Below are positions 8,767-17,477 of a stretch of DNA of 64,000 nt, in pieces (position 1 is the stretch's first letter; every line of letters begins with the position of its first letter). Origin of the DNA: an uncultured Caldilineaceae bacterium. GTDB lineage: Bacteria; Chloroflexota; Anaerolineae; Caldilineales; Caldilineaceae. Location: positions 4,701,001 to 4,765,000 of the forward strand of contig OY282381.1 in assembly GCA_958295915.1 (NCBI GenBank), read 5' to 3'. Position numbers and translations under genes: made by a program. The notes beneath the pieces were generated by a model that was given only the letters and a program-made list of their open reading frames with translations, was not told the DNA's origin and did not search any database.

Positions 8767-9276
8767 ATGTACGATTGGCCTATGCTATACCAGGCGGTAA
8801 GCGCCACGCTCGACAGCGACCGTATCGGCGCCCCGGTCTTTGTGCGCTGGACAGCGTCCGTGGCGCAAAATAAGAACGTTCTCAAAGCGCAACTGGCTGA
8901 AATGACCGCCTGCGCCAATCGCTGGCTGGCGGCGAACGTGCGCCAGCTCTATGCCACAGGCGCAGAAGCGCAGGGACATCTGTCGCTTGCGCTCGAATAT
9001 GCCACCGGCGGCTCCGCGCTGCTTGCCCTCGCGCTGGCGCATAACCGCCCCTATATGAACCTCGCCATCTATGGCGCCCGCGGCGCAGTCTATCACAACG
9101 ATTTCATTGCCCTCAGCAGCCCTGAGGCCGTAACGGCGCAGCGCGCCAGCCCGACGGTCATCGCCGCATCGTCGAATCTATCAACCCCTGATGCGCATGT
9201 GATTCTGGAAGCCATCGACCAGTCGCTCGCTGCGAACCAACCAATTTCAATGATGCGAACAGGGGGCCAGCTATGA
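8767..9276 (+). CDS. Hypothetical protein co-encoded with Gfo/Idh oxidoreductase
   Basis: I do not recognise this 169-residue protein. I start it at the ATG at 8767, which has GGGAGAG about 8 nt upstream. It is Ala-rich and largely helical, with no signal peptide or obvious membrane helix, and contains a hydrophobic stretch GGSALLALALAH near the middle. It overlaps the oxidoreductase gene at 9273 by 4 nt (ATGA), so the two are probably translationally coupled and work in the same pathway. Confidence 0.65.
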   Translation: MYDWPMLYQAVSATLDSDRIGAPVFVRWTASVAQNKNVLKAQLAEMTACANRWLAANVRQLYATGAEAQGHLSLALEYATGGSALLALALAHNRPYMNLAIYGARGAVYHNDFIALSSPEAVTAQRASPTVIAASSNLSTPDAHVILEAIDQSLAANQPISMMRTGGQL

Positions 9277-10451
9277 GCGCGCCATCGTTGGGCGTCCTCC
9301 TGGTCTCAGGCAGGCTAACGCATCAGGAGAACTATGCCGACCTGTTCCATGCCGATCCTCGCTGCACGCTCGTCGGGCTGAGCGATGAAGCGAACGTGTC
9401 CCCGCAGCGAGCCCAACTGAACCGGACGTTCGCTGAGGACCTGGACATTCCCTACTGGCCAAACCTGGATGATGCGCTGGCAAGAGACGACGTGCATCTG
9501 GTATCGATCTGCGCGGAACCAGAACGCCGCGCCCGCATCGTAGCCCTGTGCGCGCACGCTGGCAAGCATGTCTACATCGACAAGCCCTTGACGCCATCTC
9601 TGGAGGCAGCGGATGCGGCAGTAGCCGCAGTAAAACAGGCAGGCGTCCGCAGTCAGATGTTCAGTTCCAACCATCAGCCCTGGGCGCAACGCGCGCGGCG
9701 TGTGCTAGAGTCAGGTGAATTGGGCGATCTCGTGGCCATTCATGTCGACAATCTCTTCGCCAAAGGGCCCGGCGGAACTGCCACCTTGGGCACGCCTCGC
9801 CGCCCAATCTACCCGCCTATCATCTCTAACTTCGTGGATGCCAAAGCCGAACTCTACGCCATGGGCGTCTATGCGCTGGCATTGGTCTGTTGGCTCTCCG
9901 GGCGCGCCGTCCAAACCGTCTATGGCAGCGCGGCAAACTACTTTTTTGCGGCCCACCAACGGCGCAATGTGGAGGACTTCGGTTTTCTCTCGTTGACGAT
10001 GGAGGGAGGGCTGACAGCGACCATCACCGGCGGGCGTGTAGGCTGGACGAGCCATCCAGCGGGAGGCGTCAATCAGATCTGCCTGATCGGCGCCCAAGGC
10101 TCTCTGCTGGTCGATGCCAATCGACCACGACTGGAAGTCTACACAGACGCGCCGCCCTGGACGCCGCCCGCGGTCAATCCACGCGATCCCATGGGCTTCT
10201 GGCGCACCACCCAGGAAGAAGTCAACGCCCAACCCAAACGCACGTTTGCCCCCTTATCCAACATGCTGGCCACCCACAGTGACGCCAGCCACTTTATCGA
10301 TTGTATTGTGGAAGGGCGGGAGAGCGAGATGAATGCGCAGCAGGCCGCTATGCTGACCGAAATCTTGCTGGCCGGATACAAGTCCGCGGCCGAGGGCCAG
10401 GTGGTTACGCTCCCCTTGGCGCGTCAACCTGGAAACACCAGTGATCAGTAG
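9273..10451 (+). CDS. Gfo/Idh/MocA family oxidoreductase, atypical DKP motif
   Basis: This 392-residue NAD(P)-dependent dehydrogenase belongs to the sugar/polyol Gfo/Idh/MocA group. It has an N-terminal Rossmann domain starting with LGVLLVSG and a C-terminal alpha/beta domain. The usual catalytic Glu-Lys-Pro appears as YIDKPLTPS, so Asp replaces Glu while the Lys is kept. The glycine-rich cofactor loop is also divergent (VSGRLTH). It is the first of three such enzymes in this cluster, with an Ldh-type enzyme in between. The substrate is unknown, but a carbohydrate or cyclitol derivative is the natural guess. Confidence 0.85.
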   Translation: MSAPSLGVLLVSGRLTHQENYADLFHADPRCTLVGLSDEANVSPQRAQLNRTFAEDLDIPYWPNLDDALARDDVHLVSICAEPERRARIVALCAHAGKHVYIDKPLTPSLEAADAAVAAVKQAGVRSQMFSSNHQPWAQRARRVLESGELGDLVAIHVDNLFAKGPGGTATLGTPRRPIYPPIISNFVDAKAELYAMGVYALALVCWLSGRAVQTVYGSAANYFFAAHQRRNVEDFGFLSLTMEGGLTATITGGRVGWTSHPAGGVNQICLIGAQGSLLVDANRPRLEVYTDAPPWTPPAVNPRDPMGFWRTTQEEVNAQPKRTFAPLSNMLATHSDASHFIDCIVEGRESEMNAQQAAMLTEILLAGYKSAAEGQVVTLPLARQPGNTSDQ

Positions 10452-10475
10452 TCAGTGATCACCGACCAATGCACT
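10438..10475. repeat. ACTGGCCACTAG-type dispersed repeat, copy 1
   Basis: CAGTGATCAGTAGTCAGTGATC overlaps the end of the oxidoreductase gene and fills the gap before the next start. Similar strings of CAGTG(A/G)(C/T)CA units recur near 19160, 30626, 32650, 34473 and 38640. Confidence 0.55.
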
Positions 10476-10495
10476 GCCGTTATCAGGAGGCGCTG

Positions 10496-11530
10496 ATGCA
10501 AACATCCTATCGTTTCTCGGCCGATCAACTGCAACAAATGGCCCGCAATCTCTTTATGGCTGCGGGAACGCCTTTGGATATTGCCGAAACAGTAGCTGAA
10601 ATCCTCGTCAACGCCAATCTCGCCGGCCACGACTCGCACGGCGTGCAATTTGTCCCGCCCTACTTGGATCGTATCGAGAATGGTGACATCGATCCCGCCG
10701 CCTCTCCCCAGGTCATCCAAGAGACAGCCAACACAATGCTTGTGGATGGACACAAGAGTTTCGGACATTATATGAGTCGCCAGGCTATGGCGTGGGCCAT
10801 CGACAAAGCGAAACAGGCCGCCGTCTGTTGCGTCAGTTTCCAGAACTTCACCCATATCGGGCGCGTCGGCGAATACGCGGAGCAGGCCGCCAAGGCCGCA
10901 TGCATCGCCGTGATCACGTCCGGCGGCGCCGCCAAAGAGGGAGGAGGGCAGATGGTTCCCTTCGGCGGCGCGCGTGGCGCGCTGGGCACCAATCCGATCG
11001 CGGTCGGCGTGCCCACCGGAGATGACGCGCCCTTCATCATCGATTTTGCCACCAGCGTTATCGCCGGCGGCAAAATCATGGTAGCCCACAGCAAGAATGC
11101 CGATCTGCCGGCCGGCTCGATTGTAGATAAGCATGGTCAACCCAGCGTCAAAACAGCGGATTTCTATGATGGCGGATATTTGCTGCCCGCAGGCGGACAC
11201 AAGGGGTACGCATTGGCGCTACTGTTTAGCCTGCTCGGTGGCCTGGCCGGACAGTTCGATCAGGAGCGAACCGCCATGGGGGGCATGTTCATGCAGGTCA
11301 TAGACGTGGCCGCCTTTACGCCCCCGGAAGCATACCAGCAGAACGTCCGCGCCCTGCTGAACGGGTTGAAAGCTACGCCGCCTGCTCCCGGTTTTGATGA
11401 AGTGCTGGCTCCAGGTGATTTCGAGCGACGCTCGCGGCGTCAGCGTCTGGCCGAGGGGATTGAGGTGCCAGAATCAACATACCGGAAGATTGAGGAATGG
11501 GCAGATAAGCTAAACGTTGCGCTCATGTAA
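10496..11530 (+). CDS. Ldh family (malate/L-lactate/sulfolactate-type) dehydrogenase
   Basis: The 344-residue protein belongs to the LDH2/MDG2 family of NAD(P)-dependent 2-hydroxyacid dehydrogenases, unrelated to classical lactate dehydrogenase. The family signature around DSHGVQFVPPYLDRI supplies the catalytic His, and GTNPIAVGVP and DFATSVIAGGK mark the cofactor fold. I start it at the ATG at 10496 because AGGAGG lies 6 nt upstream. The substrate could be malate, ureidoglycolate, a sulfolactate or a keto-sugar acid. Its position between Gfo/Idh-type genes suggests it oxidises an intermediate of the same catabolic route. Confidence 0.88.
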   Translation: MQTSYRFSADQLQQMARNLFMAAGTPLDIAETVAEILVNANLAGHDSHGVQFVPPYLDRIENGDIDPAASPQVIQETANTMLVDGHKSFGHYMSRQAMAWAIDKAKQAAVCCVSFQNFTHIGRVGEYAEQAAKAACIAVITSGGAAKEGGGQMVPFGGARGALGTNPIAVGVPTGDDAPFIIDFATSVIAGGKIMVAHSKNADLPAGSIVDKHGQPSVKTADFYDGGYLLPAGGHKGYALALLFSLLGGLAGQFDQERTAMGGMFMQVIDVAAFTPPEAYQQNVRALLNGLKATPPAPGFDEVLAPGDFERRSRRQRLAEGIEVPESTYRKIEEWADKLNVALM

Positions 11531-11596
11531 GGCATGAGCGCCCTTCAGTGGACGATGTAGAAACTACCAATTTCTAGTTCGTAAAGGAATAGAGAC

Positions 11597-12649
11597 ATGC
11601 AGAAGACATATCGAGTTGGCGTGGTCGGCCTGTCAGGGATTGCGGCTGGCCGTCCCGCACCGGATCCGGACGGCATCTTGAATACGCCTAGCCCGACTTC
11701 ACATCTCGGCGCCTATAGCTACCTGCCCGCAACACAGGTGGTCGCCGTCTGCGACCTGAAGACGGAGCTATTTGAACGCGTGGCCCAGACGTGGGGACAG
11801 GAGTTTGCCGATCTGCAGACCTACACCGACTATCGCGCCATGATCGAGCAAGAAAATCTGGATATCCTGAGCGTCTGCACTTCAGACAACCGTCACACCG
11901 ACATCGTCGTTACAGCCGCCAATGCCGGAATCAAAGGCATCATCTGTGAAAAGCCGCTGGCGACCTCGGTGGACGAATGCGCGCGCATGATTGAAGCCTG
12001 CCAGGCCAACGCTACCGTCATGTCCGTGGATCACACGAACCGCTGGCGGCCACATTACCATGTGGCCAGAGAAGCCATTCGCAATGGCTCGATCGGCAAG
12101 GTGCAGCGCATTGTGGGCCACCTGGGCGGTCCGCGCGCGATGCTCTTTCGCAATGGCACGCACCTGATCGATGGCGTCTGTTTCTTTGCCGAATCGGAGC
12201 CTGAGTGGGTCTTCGCTGAATTAGAGCCCGGCTACGACCACTATGACAGCTATCAGGGCGATGGCGGAAGAGACCCGGCCACCGATCCGGCTGGCTCCGG
12301 CTACATCCATTTCCGCAACGGTGTGCGCGCCTTTATCAACGCCACCAAAGGGCAGTATCCCGCCAGTTTCGGGATTCAAGTGCTCGGTGAAACAGGTCTG
12401 ATCGATGTCCACAACAGTCAGGTCGTTCGCAGGGACAGACACACGACCGAGCGCTTCCCATTCCCATTTCACCAACGTACCGGTATCCCTGCCTGTGTCG
12501 CCGAGTTGATCGAGGTGATGGAAAACGGTGGTGAACTGCTCAGCCCGGCGCAGGAAGCCAAGAAGACAGTTGAGGTCCTGGTCGGCTTTCTGCAATCCCA
12601 TGCGCGGGGCAATGTTCGGGTGGATCTGCCGCTGCCGCCAGGGCACTGA
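11597..12649 (+). CDS. Gfo/Idh/MocA family oxidoreductase
   Basis: This 350-residue enzyme has the N-terminal dinucleotide fold and the canonical catalytic ICEKPLATS motif with Glu-Lys-Pro. The C-terminal domain keeps the His-Asp type catalytic segment in GTHLIDGVCFF. AAAGGAAT precedes the start. It likely oxidises or epimerises a sugar or inositol-like substrate using NAD(P). The gene is in line with the next oxidoreductase gene at 12714 and, despite the shared family, the two are clearly different proteins and not a recent tandem duplicate. Confidence 0.9.
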   Translation: MQKTYRVGVVGLSGIAAGRPAPDPDGILNTPSPTSHLGAYSYLPATQVVAVCDLKTELFERVAQTWGQEFADLQTYTDYRAMIEQENLDILSVCTSDNRHTDIVVTAANAGIKGIICEKPLATSVDECARMIEACQANATVMSVDHTNRWRPHYHVAREAIRNGSIGKVQRIVGHLGGPRAMLFRNGTHLIDGVCFFAESEPEWVFAELEPGYDHYDSYQGDGGRDPATDPAGSGYIHFRNGVRAFINATKGQYPASFGIQVLGETGLIDVHNSQVVRRDRHTTERFPFPFHQRTGIPACVAELIEVMENGGELLSPAQEAKKTVEVLVGFLQSHARGNVRVDLPLPPGH

Positions 12650-12659
12650 AATCATAGTC

Positions 12660-12700
12660 GGTTTTTCCTTGCGTCTTTGCGCCCTTGCGTTTTATTGTGT
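12660..12700. repeat. TTTGCGCC-type repeat, short copy
   Basis: CCTTGCGTCTTTGCGCCC and the following CTTGCGTTTTATT are three or four units of the G/C-T-T-T-G-C-G family that also forms arrays near 36590, 41940, 44790 and 63355. It lies directly upstream of the SD of the next gene. Confidence 0.6.
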
Positions 12701-12713
12701 AAAAGGATCGAAA

Positions 12714-13826
12714 ATGACTAAATATCGTGCAGGCGTCATTGGCCACACAGGCCGAGGCAACTACGGCCACAACTTAGATACCGTCTACCTGGGCATGCCG
12801 GAAGTCCAGTTAGTTGCCGTAGCGGATGCCGACGCGGCCGGCGCGGCCGCGGCCGCGGAGCGTTTGGATGTAAGGCCCGACAACTGTTATCAGGATTATC
12901 GGCAGATGTTGGCGCAGGAAAAGCCGGATCTGGTGAGCGTCGCCACGCGCTGGCTGGATCAGCATCATGATATGGTCATCGCCGCAGCCGAGGCCGGTGT
13001 GCGCGGCATCTTCTGTGAAAAACCTTTTGCCAGAACCCTGGCCGAGGCCGATGCGATGATCGCCGCCTGTGACCGCGCGGGAACGAAAATCGCAGTTGCG
13101 CATCAGAGCCGTGTCCAGCCTTTTGCCCATAAACTGAAAAACCTGATCGCCGCTGAGACCATCGGCGATGTCAAGGAAATCCACAGTGCCGGCAAACAGG
13201 ATCACCGCGGCGGTGGTCAGGATCTGATGGTGCTGGGAACGCACACGCTCGACCTGCTCTGCTTTCTCTTTGGCCCACCGCGCTGGGTACAGGCGTATAT
13301 TCTTCAAGATGGACACGACGCCGGACAAAATGATGCCAGGCAGGGTGATGAAGAGATCGGCCCCATCTTGGGCGACCACTTGCAGGCCACATACGCCTTT
13401 GAGCAGGGGATTATCGGCGACTTTCTCTCCCGACGCCGCGCCGTGCGCCCAGGCCCGCGGCCGGGTGGCCTGGAGATCTACGGAACAGAGGGCATCCTGG
13501 CCCATCGTGATGGCTACTTGCTGCACTATCCCCATCCAAATTGGACGCCAGCCCCTGCAGAGCCCGCCTGGAACGTGGTTCTGAAGCCATACAGCCCAGG
13601 CTTTGATCTGTTGAATGCCTATATAGTACGCGATCTGATCGCAGCGATCGAGGAAGATCGCGACCCGATCACGAGCGGACGCGACGCGCGCTGGGCCTTG
13701 GAAATGATCCTGGGTGTCTACACCGCGCATCGACATGGGCGTACGCGGCTACCATTGGAAGATCGTGAACATCCACTGCGTGATTGGGTAAATCCAATCA
13801 GGAATCGATCGATTCCTGATTCGTAA
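12714..13826 (+). CDS. Gfo/Idh/MocA family oxidoreductase
   Basis: The enzyme is 370 residues from the ATG at 12714, which has AAAAGGA 7-13 nt upstream; longer upstream readings run into the previous gene. It has a Rossmann N-terminus (AGVIGHTGRGNYGH), the catalytic FCEKPFART motif and a C-terminal segment LGTHTLDLLCFLFG with the catalytic His/Asp. It is predicted to oxidise a sugar-like hydroxyl with NAD(P). It forms a set with the genes at 9273 and 11597. Confidence 0.9.
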   Translation: MTKYRAGVIGHTGRGNYGHNLDTVYLGMPEVQLVAVADADAAGAAAAAERLDVRPDNCYQDYRQMLAQEKPDLVSVATRWLDQHHDMVIAAAEAGVRGIFCEKPFARTLAEADAMIAACDRAGTKIAVAHQSRVQPFAHKLKNLIAAETIGDVKEIHSAGKQDHRGGGQDLMVLGTHTLDLLCFLFGPPRWVQAYILQDGHDAGQNDARQGDEEIGPILGDHLQATYAFEQGIIGDFLSRRRAVRPGPRPGGLEIYGTEGILAHRDGYLLHYPHPNWTPAPAEPAWNVVLKPYSPGFDLLNAYIVRDLIAAIEEDRDPITSGRDARWALEMILGVYTAHRHGRTRLPLEDREHPLRDWVNPIRNRSIPDS

Positions 13827-13881
13827 TTTCTAACTTCGTAATTTCTAATCGACCACTGCAGTATGCGCAAGGACAGGCACA

Positions 13882-14754
13882 ATGAAGCGAATCAATCAGG
13901 TAATTGAACTGCTGGAAGCCGGCCAACCGGTCTATTGGGATGGCGGCAGGGAGCTGAGCTATGAAGGGGGCGTCAAATCCGCTCAAACCTTCGCCGATTG
14001 GCTGGTCATTGGCATCGAACATCAACCTTACGATATCGTCGGCCTGAATGCCTTTATGCGTGGCCTGGTGGCAGGCGGCCCAACACCTACAGGACATCGC
14101 ACGCCCACCGTGCTGGTTACGCTGCCATTCGACGGCGTGGATGAGTTCGTCGTGCGCAACAATGCCTGGATGATCAAGCAGGTCATGGCAACCGGTATCC
14201 ACGGCATCCTGCTCTGCCATGCCGAGACGCCCGGGGCCGTGAAGGAGTTCGTCGAGTGGGTGCGCTATCCGTTCCAGACGCCAGGCGTCGGTGAAGGGCT
14301 GGATCAAGGGCGGCGCGGCTCCGGTGGCCAGGACAATGCCGCCCATATATGGGGCATATCGACCCAGGAATATCTACGCAAGGCCGACGTCTGGCCGTTG
14401 AACCCAGAAGGTGAACTCATCCTTGGCATCAAGATTGAAAATAAGCGCGCGCTCGCCAATGCCGAAGCCAGCGCCAAGGTGCCGGGGATCGCCTTTGCCG
14501 AGTGGGGCCCATCCGATATGCGTATGACCTTCGGCTACGACACAGTGCGCACGCGGGAGAATACAGAAGAAGGCGAATTGAAGGCGGCGCGCGACCGGGT
14601 CTTCGCCGCCTGTAAGGCGGCCAACATCGGTTTCCTGGACGCAGTCTATCCCGATACTGTGGCCGACAAGATTGAGGAGGGCATCACTTTCCCCGCCGGC
14701 AATCAGGAATCGGCAGCGGTCGGACGACAATATACCAAGCGCGCCATCGCCTGA
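13882..14754 (+). CDS. HpcH/HpaI family aldolase/citrate lyase-like protein
   Basis: This 290-residue TIM-barrel protein belongs to the class II pyruvate-dependent aldolase group (HpcH/HpaI). The metal-binding Glu is in LGIKIENKRAL and the Asp in EWGPSDMRMTFGY, close to the usual GPNDL pattern. The family cleaves 4-hydroxy-2-oxo acids to pyruvate and an aldehyde. In context it could perform the C-C cleavage step after the oxidations by the neighbouring dehydrogenases. The central insert with GLDQGRRGSGGQ is Gly-rich, as in HpaI-like relatives. AAGGACAGG precedes the start. Confidence 0.85.
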   Translation: MKRINQVIELLEAGQPVYWDGGRELSYEGGVKSAQTFADWLVIGIEHQPYDIVGLNAFMRGLVAGGPTPTGHRTPTVLVTLPFDGVDEFVVRNNAWMIKQVMATGIHGILLCHAETPGAVKEFVEWVRYPFQTPGVGEGLDQGRRGSGGQDNAAHIWGISTQEYLRKADVWPLNPEGELILGIKIENKRALANAEASAKVPGIAFAEWGPSDMRMTFGYDTVRTRENTEEGELKAARDRVFAACKAANIGFLDAVYPDTVADKIEEGITFPAGNQESAAVGRQYTKRAIA

Positions 14755-14769
14755 GACGGTAGAAAAACT

Positions 14770-15672
14770 ATGCAGAGCGTATCCATTCCCGACGGGACCA
14801 GAGTTTCTATGGCCGGCCATAAGCTTGTATTCGGCCACACGATCTTCCAACCGCGTGAGGCGAACCATATTCTGGACGATGTCAATGCCCTACGCGCCAG
14901 AATGAACCAGGACGGTTATCTGCTCATACGCGATTTCTACGATCGCGACGCTGTCATGGCCGCCAGGAGAGAGATCCTGGAGCATCTGTCAGCGCAGGGA
15001 TATTTGGACCCCAGTCGCCCCCTTGAAGAAGGCGCAATCGGGCCAGACAACAAAGGCCCGATTCTGAAGAACGAGGTGGTCATCAACCTGCGCGCCTACC
15101 TGCGCGTCGTGAATTCCACGCGCATCCTGACCTTCTTTGAGCAGTTCTTGGGCGGCCCGATTCTGACCCTGGATCACAAATGGCCGCGCGCCGTCAGGCG
15201 GGGAGCAACTACCGGCGCTCACTATGACATCGTCTATATGGGCGCGGGAACGAAGAATCTCTTTACGGTCTGGACACCCTTAGACGACCTGTCTTTGGAT
15301 AGGGGAACCCTGGCTTTCTGCCCGGGTTCAAACAGACTCGACATCCTCAGGCGTACCTATGGTACAGCAGACGCGCACAACGATCTGACAGATGGTTGGC
15401 TCAGTCGAAATCCGCATGATCTGATCCATGATTTCGGGGTCAAATGGGCCTCGACGCCGTTTCGCGCCGCTGATGTCGTCATCTTTGGTATGTATTTTTT
15501 GCATGGCTCGCTCGATAATATCTCGAACCACTATCGGCTCAGCACGGATAACCGCTATCAACTGGCCAGTGAACCGGTCGATGAACGACATATGGGGCCC
15601 AACCCAGACCAAATTCCAAAGGCCGAAAACCGCAAAACAATGGAAGAGATGCGCGCGCAATGGGGAATTTAG
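14770..15672 (+). CDS. Phytanoyl-CoA dioxygenase (PhyH) family protein
   Basis: A 300-residue Fe(II)/2-oxoglutarate oxygenase. The iron ligands are His151 and Asp153 in GAHYDIVYMG and His245 in YFLHGSLDN, with the 2-oxoglutarate Arg near 256-262. It starts 15 nt after the aldolase stop, so the two are likely co-transcribed. Compared with the other PhyH proteins of the window it has a longer N-terminal extension (about 30 residues) before the first conserved helix. The substrate is unknown. Confidence 0.88.
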   Translation: MQSVSIPDGTRVSMAGHKLVFGHTIFQPREANHILDDVNALRARMNQDGYLLIRDFYDRDAVMAARREILEHLSAQGYLDPSRPLEEGAIGPDNKGPILKNEVVINLRAYLRVVNSTRILTFFEQFLGGPILTLDHKWPRAVRRGATTGAHYDIVYMGAGTKNLFTVWTPLDDLSLDRGTLAFCPGSNRLDILRRTYGTADAHNDLTDGWLSRNPHDLIHDFGVKWASTPFRAADVVIFGMYFLHGSLDNISNHYRLSTDNRYQLASEPVDERHMGPNPDQIPKAENRKTMEEMRAQWGI

Positions 15673-15716
15673 TAGAGGCTGCCCTTGTGCCCGCCCACCG
15701 ATCACAAAGCACTGAC

Positions 15717-17360
15717 ATGATCCCACCTGAATCAAAAAGTCCAACCGAGCAACTGGATACGCGGCAGAAAGCTGAGTCCATCTGGAGCGGCCAGCGTCCA
15801 GTAGACCAGAACTACCCGTACATTCCACCCGATTATGACCTTCCTTTTCTGCACATCGGCATGGAAAAGCAACTGTTTCTGGATAACTTCATCCTAGACC
15901 ACCTGGACGGAGTGCGGCGCGAGGTGTGCGCCCCGACCAAAGCAGACGAACCACTGCTGGCCTGGTCAAATCTCCCCTGGGAACAGGTGCAGTTTAACCC
16001 CGGCATCGCCGGAGTTGTCCACGACCCAGACGACGGCAAGTTTAAAATGTGGTACTGGCAAGGTCTGATGAACGATCCATTTAACACGGGGCAGGTCCTC
16101 TGTTATGCCGAATCGACCGATGCGCTCCACTGGGAGAAACCGCTGCGCGCTGACTGTCTGCCGTTTCAGGAACACACAGCTACCAACATCGTGCACCCAG
16201 ACGTATCCCAGTCCGGTCTGGCGCTGAACCACGACCGCAGCAATAGCGAACGCAACTACCTCTTGGTCAATTGGCCGCCAGAAGCCGCCCGCAAACGACC
16301 ACCCGGCAGCACCCGACTCTCCCGCGTGGATGCATCGCCGGACGGGCTACACTGGCATACCATTAGCGAGGAAACCAACTTTCCTCACCACCACGAGCAG
16401 AAGATCATATGGGATGAGAGCATCCAACGCTGGGTCGGCTACAGCCAGTATTCTCATCACCAGAACTTTCTGTACCGTAAACGTCAGATCGGTCGCCAGG
16501 AGAGCAGTGACTTCATCAACTGGTCGCCCAAAGAAGTGGTGCTCTCCGCAGACTGGGACGCCAATTTGCCGCCCCACCTGGAGATGCATGACATGTCCGT
16601 GCGCAAAATAGGGGGCCTTTACATTGGCATTACAGGCGAATTTGTGGCCGAACCCTTCTGGCAGGAGCGCAATGGGCACAACTGGCGGGATCAGGCCTTC
16701 TGCCAGCTGGGGCTTTATACCAGCCGGGATGGCAAACGCTGGCAGCGTGCCGGCCCCCCCAATGCGTGGGTAGACACCGGCTCGCCCGGCGCCCAGGACT
16801 ATGGCTTCGCCTGCTTTACCCCAGCGGGCGCGCTCGTCCACAGTGGCCAGATGGTGATACCCTACAGCGCCAACCCACAAAAGCAGAACTGGTTGCACCG
16901 CGCGTCGCCCACCCCTATCTATCCCCAGGCAGAGTTCGAAAGCCAGCGACAGGCATGGAACAAACGCCAAGCGATCCAGGGGGAGCGCCTGCCCAAACGG
17001 GCCGTAGGCGGCCTGATTCTGCGGGAAGATGGGTGGGCCCGGCTCGTGCCGACCTACGAATCCGGCCAGGTGTACAGCAAACAGTTTGTCTTCGAAGGCG
17101 AATCCCTGCGTATCAACGCCGACTGCCGCTATGGCTTCATCCAGGTCGAACTACTCGACCCCCAGTTCCAGCCATATGAGGGCTTTTCCGCGCAGCTCTG
17201 CGACCCGGTGAACGGCCGGCCAGACCAGATCTGGCACACAGTTCGTTGGCAGGGCAGCAGCGATGTGCGGGCGCTGTGGAACAAACCGGTGCGCATTCGA
17301 TTTCATCTGCATGAAGCCAGTCTCTATGCCTTCCAGTTCAACGTGCGCCCGCCCGCCTGA
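15717..17360 (+). CDS. Five-bladed beta-propeller, glycosidase-like protein
   Basis: I start the protein at the ATG at 15717 (547 residues); an ATG at 15660 in frame would overlap the previous gene by 13 nt, and neither has a clear SD. The sequence resembles the glycoside hydrolase family 32/43-type five-bladed propellers: an opening KQLFLDNFILDHLDGVRR, then KFKMWYWQG and STDALHWEKP-type blade strands repeated through the protein, and a C-terminal beta-sandwich-like end. It has no signal peptide, so it acts in the cytoplasm. Two relatives are at 40475 and 61791. The activity is inferred from fold only; the acidic catalytic residues were not assigned. Confidence 0.65.
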   Translation: MIPPESKSPTEQLDTRQKAESIWSGQRPVDQNYPYIPPDYDLPFLHIGMEKQLFLDNFILDHLDGVRREVCAPTKADEPLLAWSNLPWEQVQFNPGIAGVVHDPDDGKFKMWYWQGLMNDPFNTGQVLCYAESTDALHWEKPLRADCLPFQEHTATNIVHPDVSQSGLALNHDRSNSERNYLLVNWPPEAARKRPPGSTRLSRVDASPDGLHWHTISEETNFPHHHEQKIIWDESIQRWVGYSQYSHHQNFLYRKRQIGRQESSDFINWSPKEVVLSADWDANLPPHLEMHDMSVRKIGGLYIGITGEFVAEPFWQERNGHNWRDQAFCQLGLYTSRDGKRWQRAGPPNAWVDTGSPGAQDYGFACFTPAGALVHSGQMVIPYSANPQKQNWLHRASPTPIYPQAEFESQRQAWNKRQAIQGERLPKRAVGGLILREDGWARLVPTYESGQVYSKQFVFEGESLRINADCRYGFIQVELLDPQFQPYEGFSAQLCDPVNGRPDQIWHTVRWQGSSDVRALWNKPVRIRFHLHEASLYAFQFNVRPPA

Positions 17361-17477
17361 ATCCAACGCAAAGGCGCGGAGGCGCGATGCGGCCAGGACC
17401 CGTGATCGTTTTCCCTCGCCTCTCTGCGTCCTGGCGACATTCCCTATTCTTTTTACTCATTTCTGAAGGAGCCAAAC
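17361..17477. repeat. Inverted GCG-rich repeat between genes
   Basis: AACGCAAAGGCGCGGAGGCG near 17364 and CTCTCTGCGTCCTGGCG near 17424 are opposite-strand versions of the TTTGCGCC-type family. CCAGGAC and GTCCTGG can pair, so the gap could form a loose hairpin ahead of the selenoprotein gene. Confidence 0.45.
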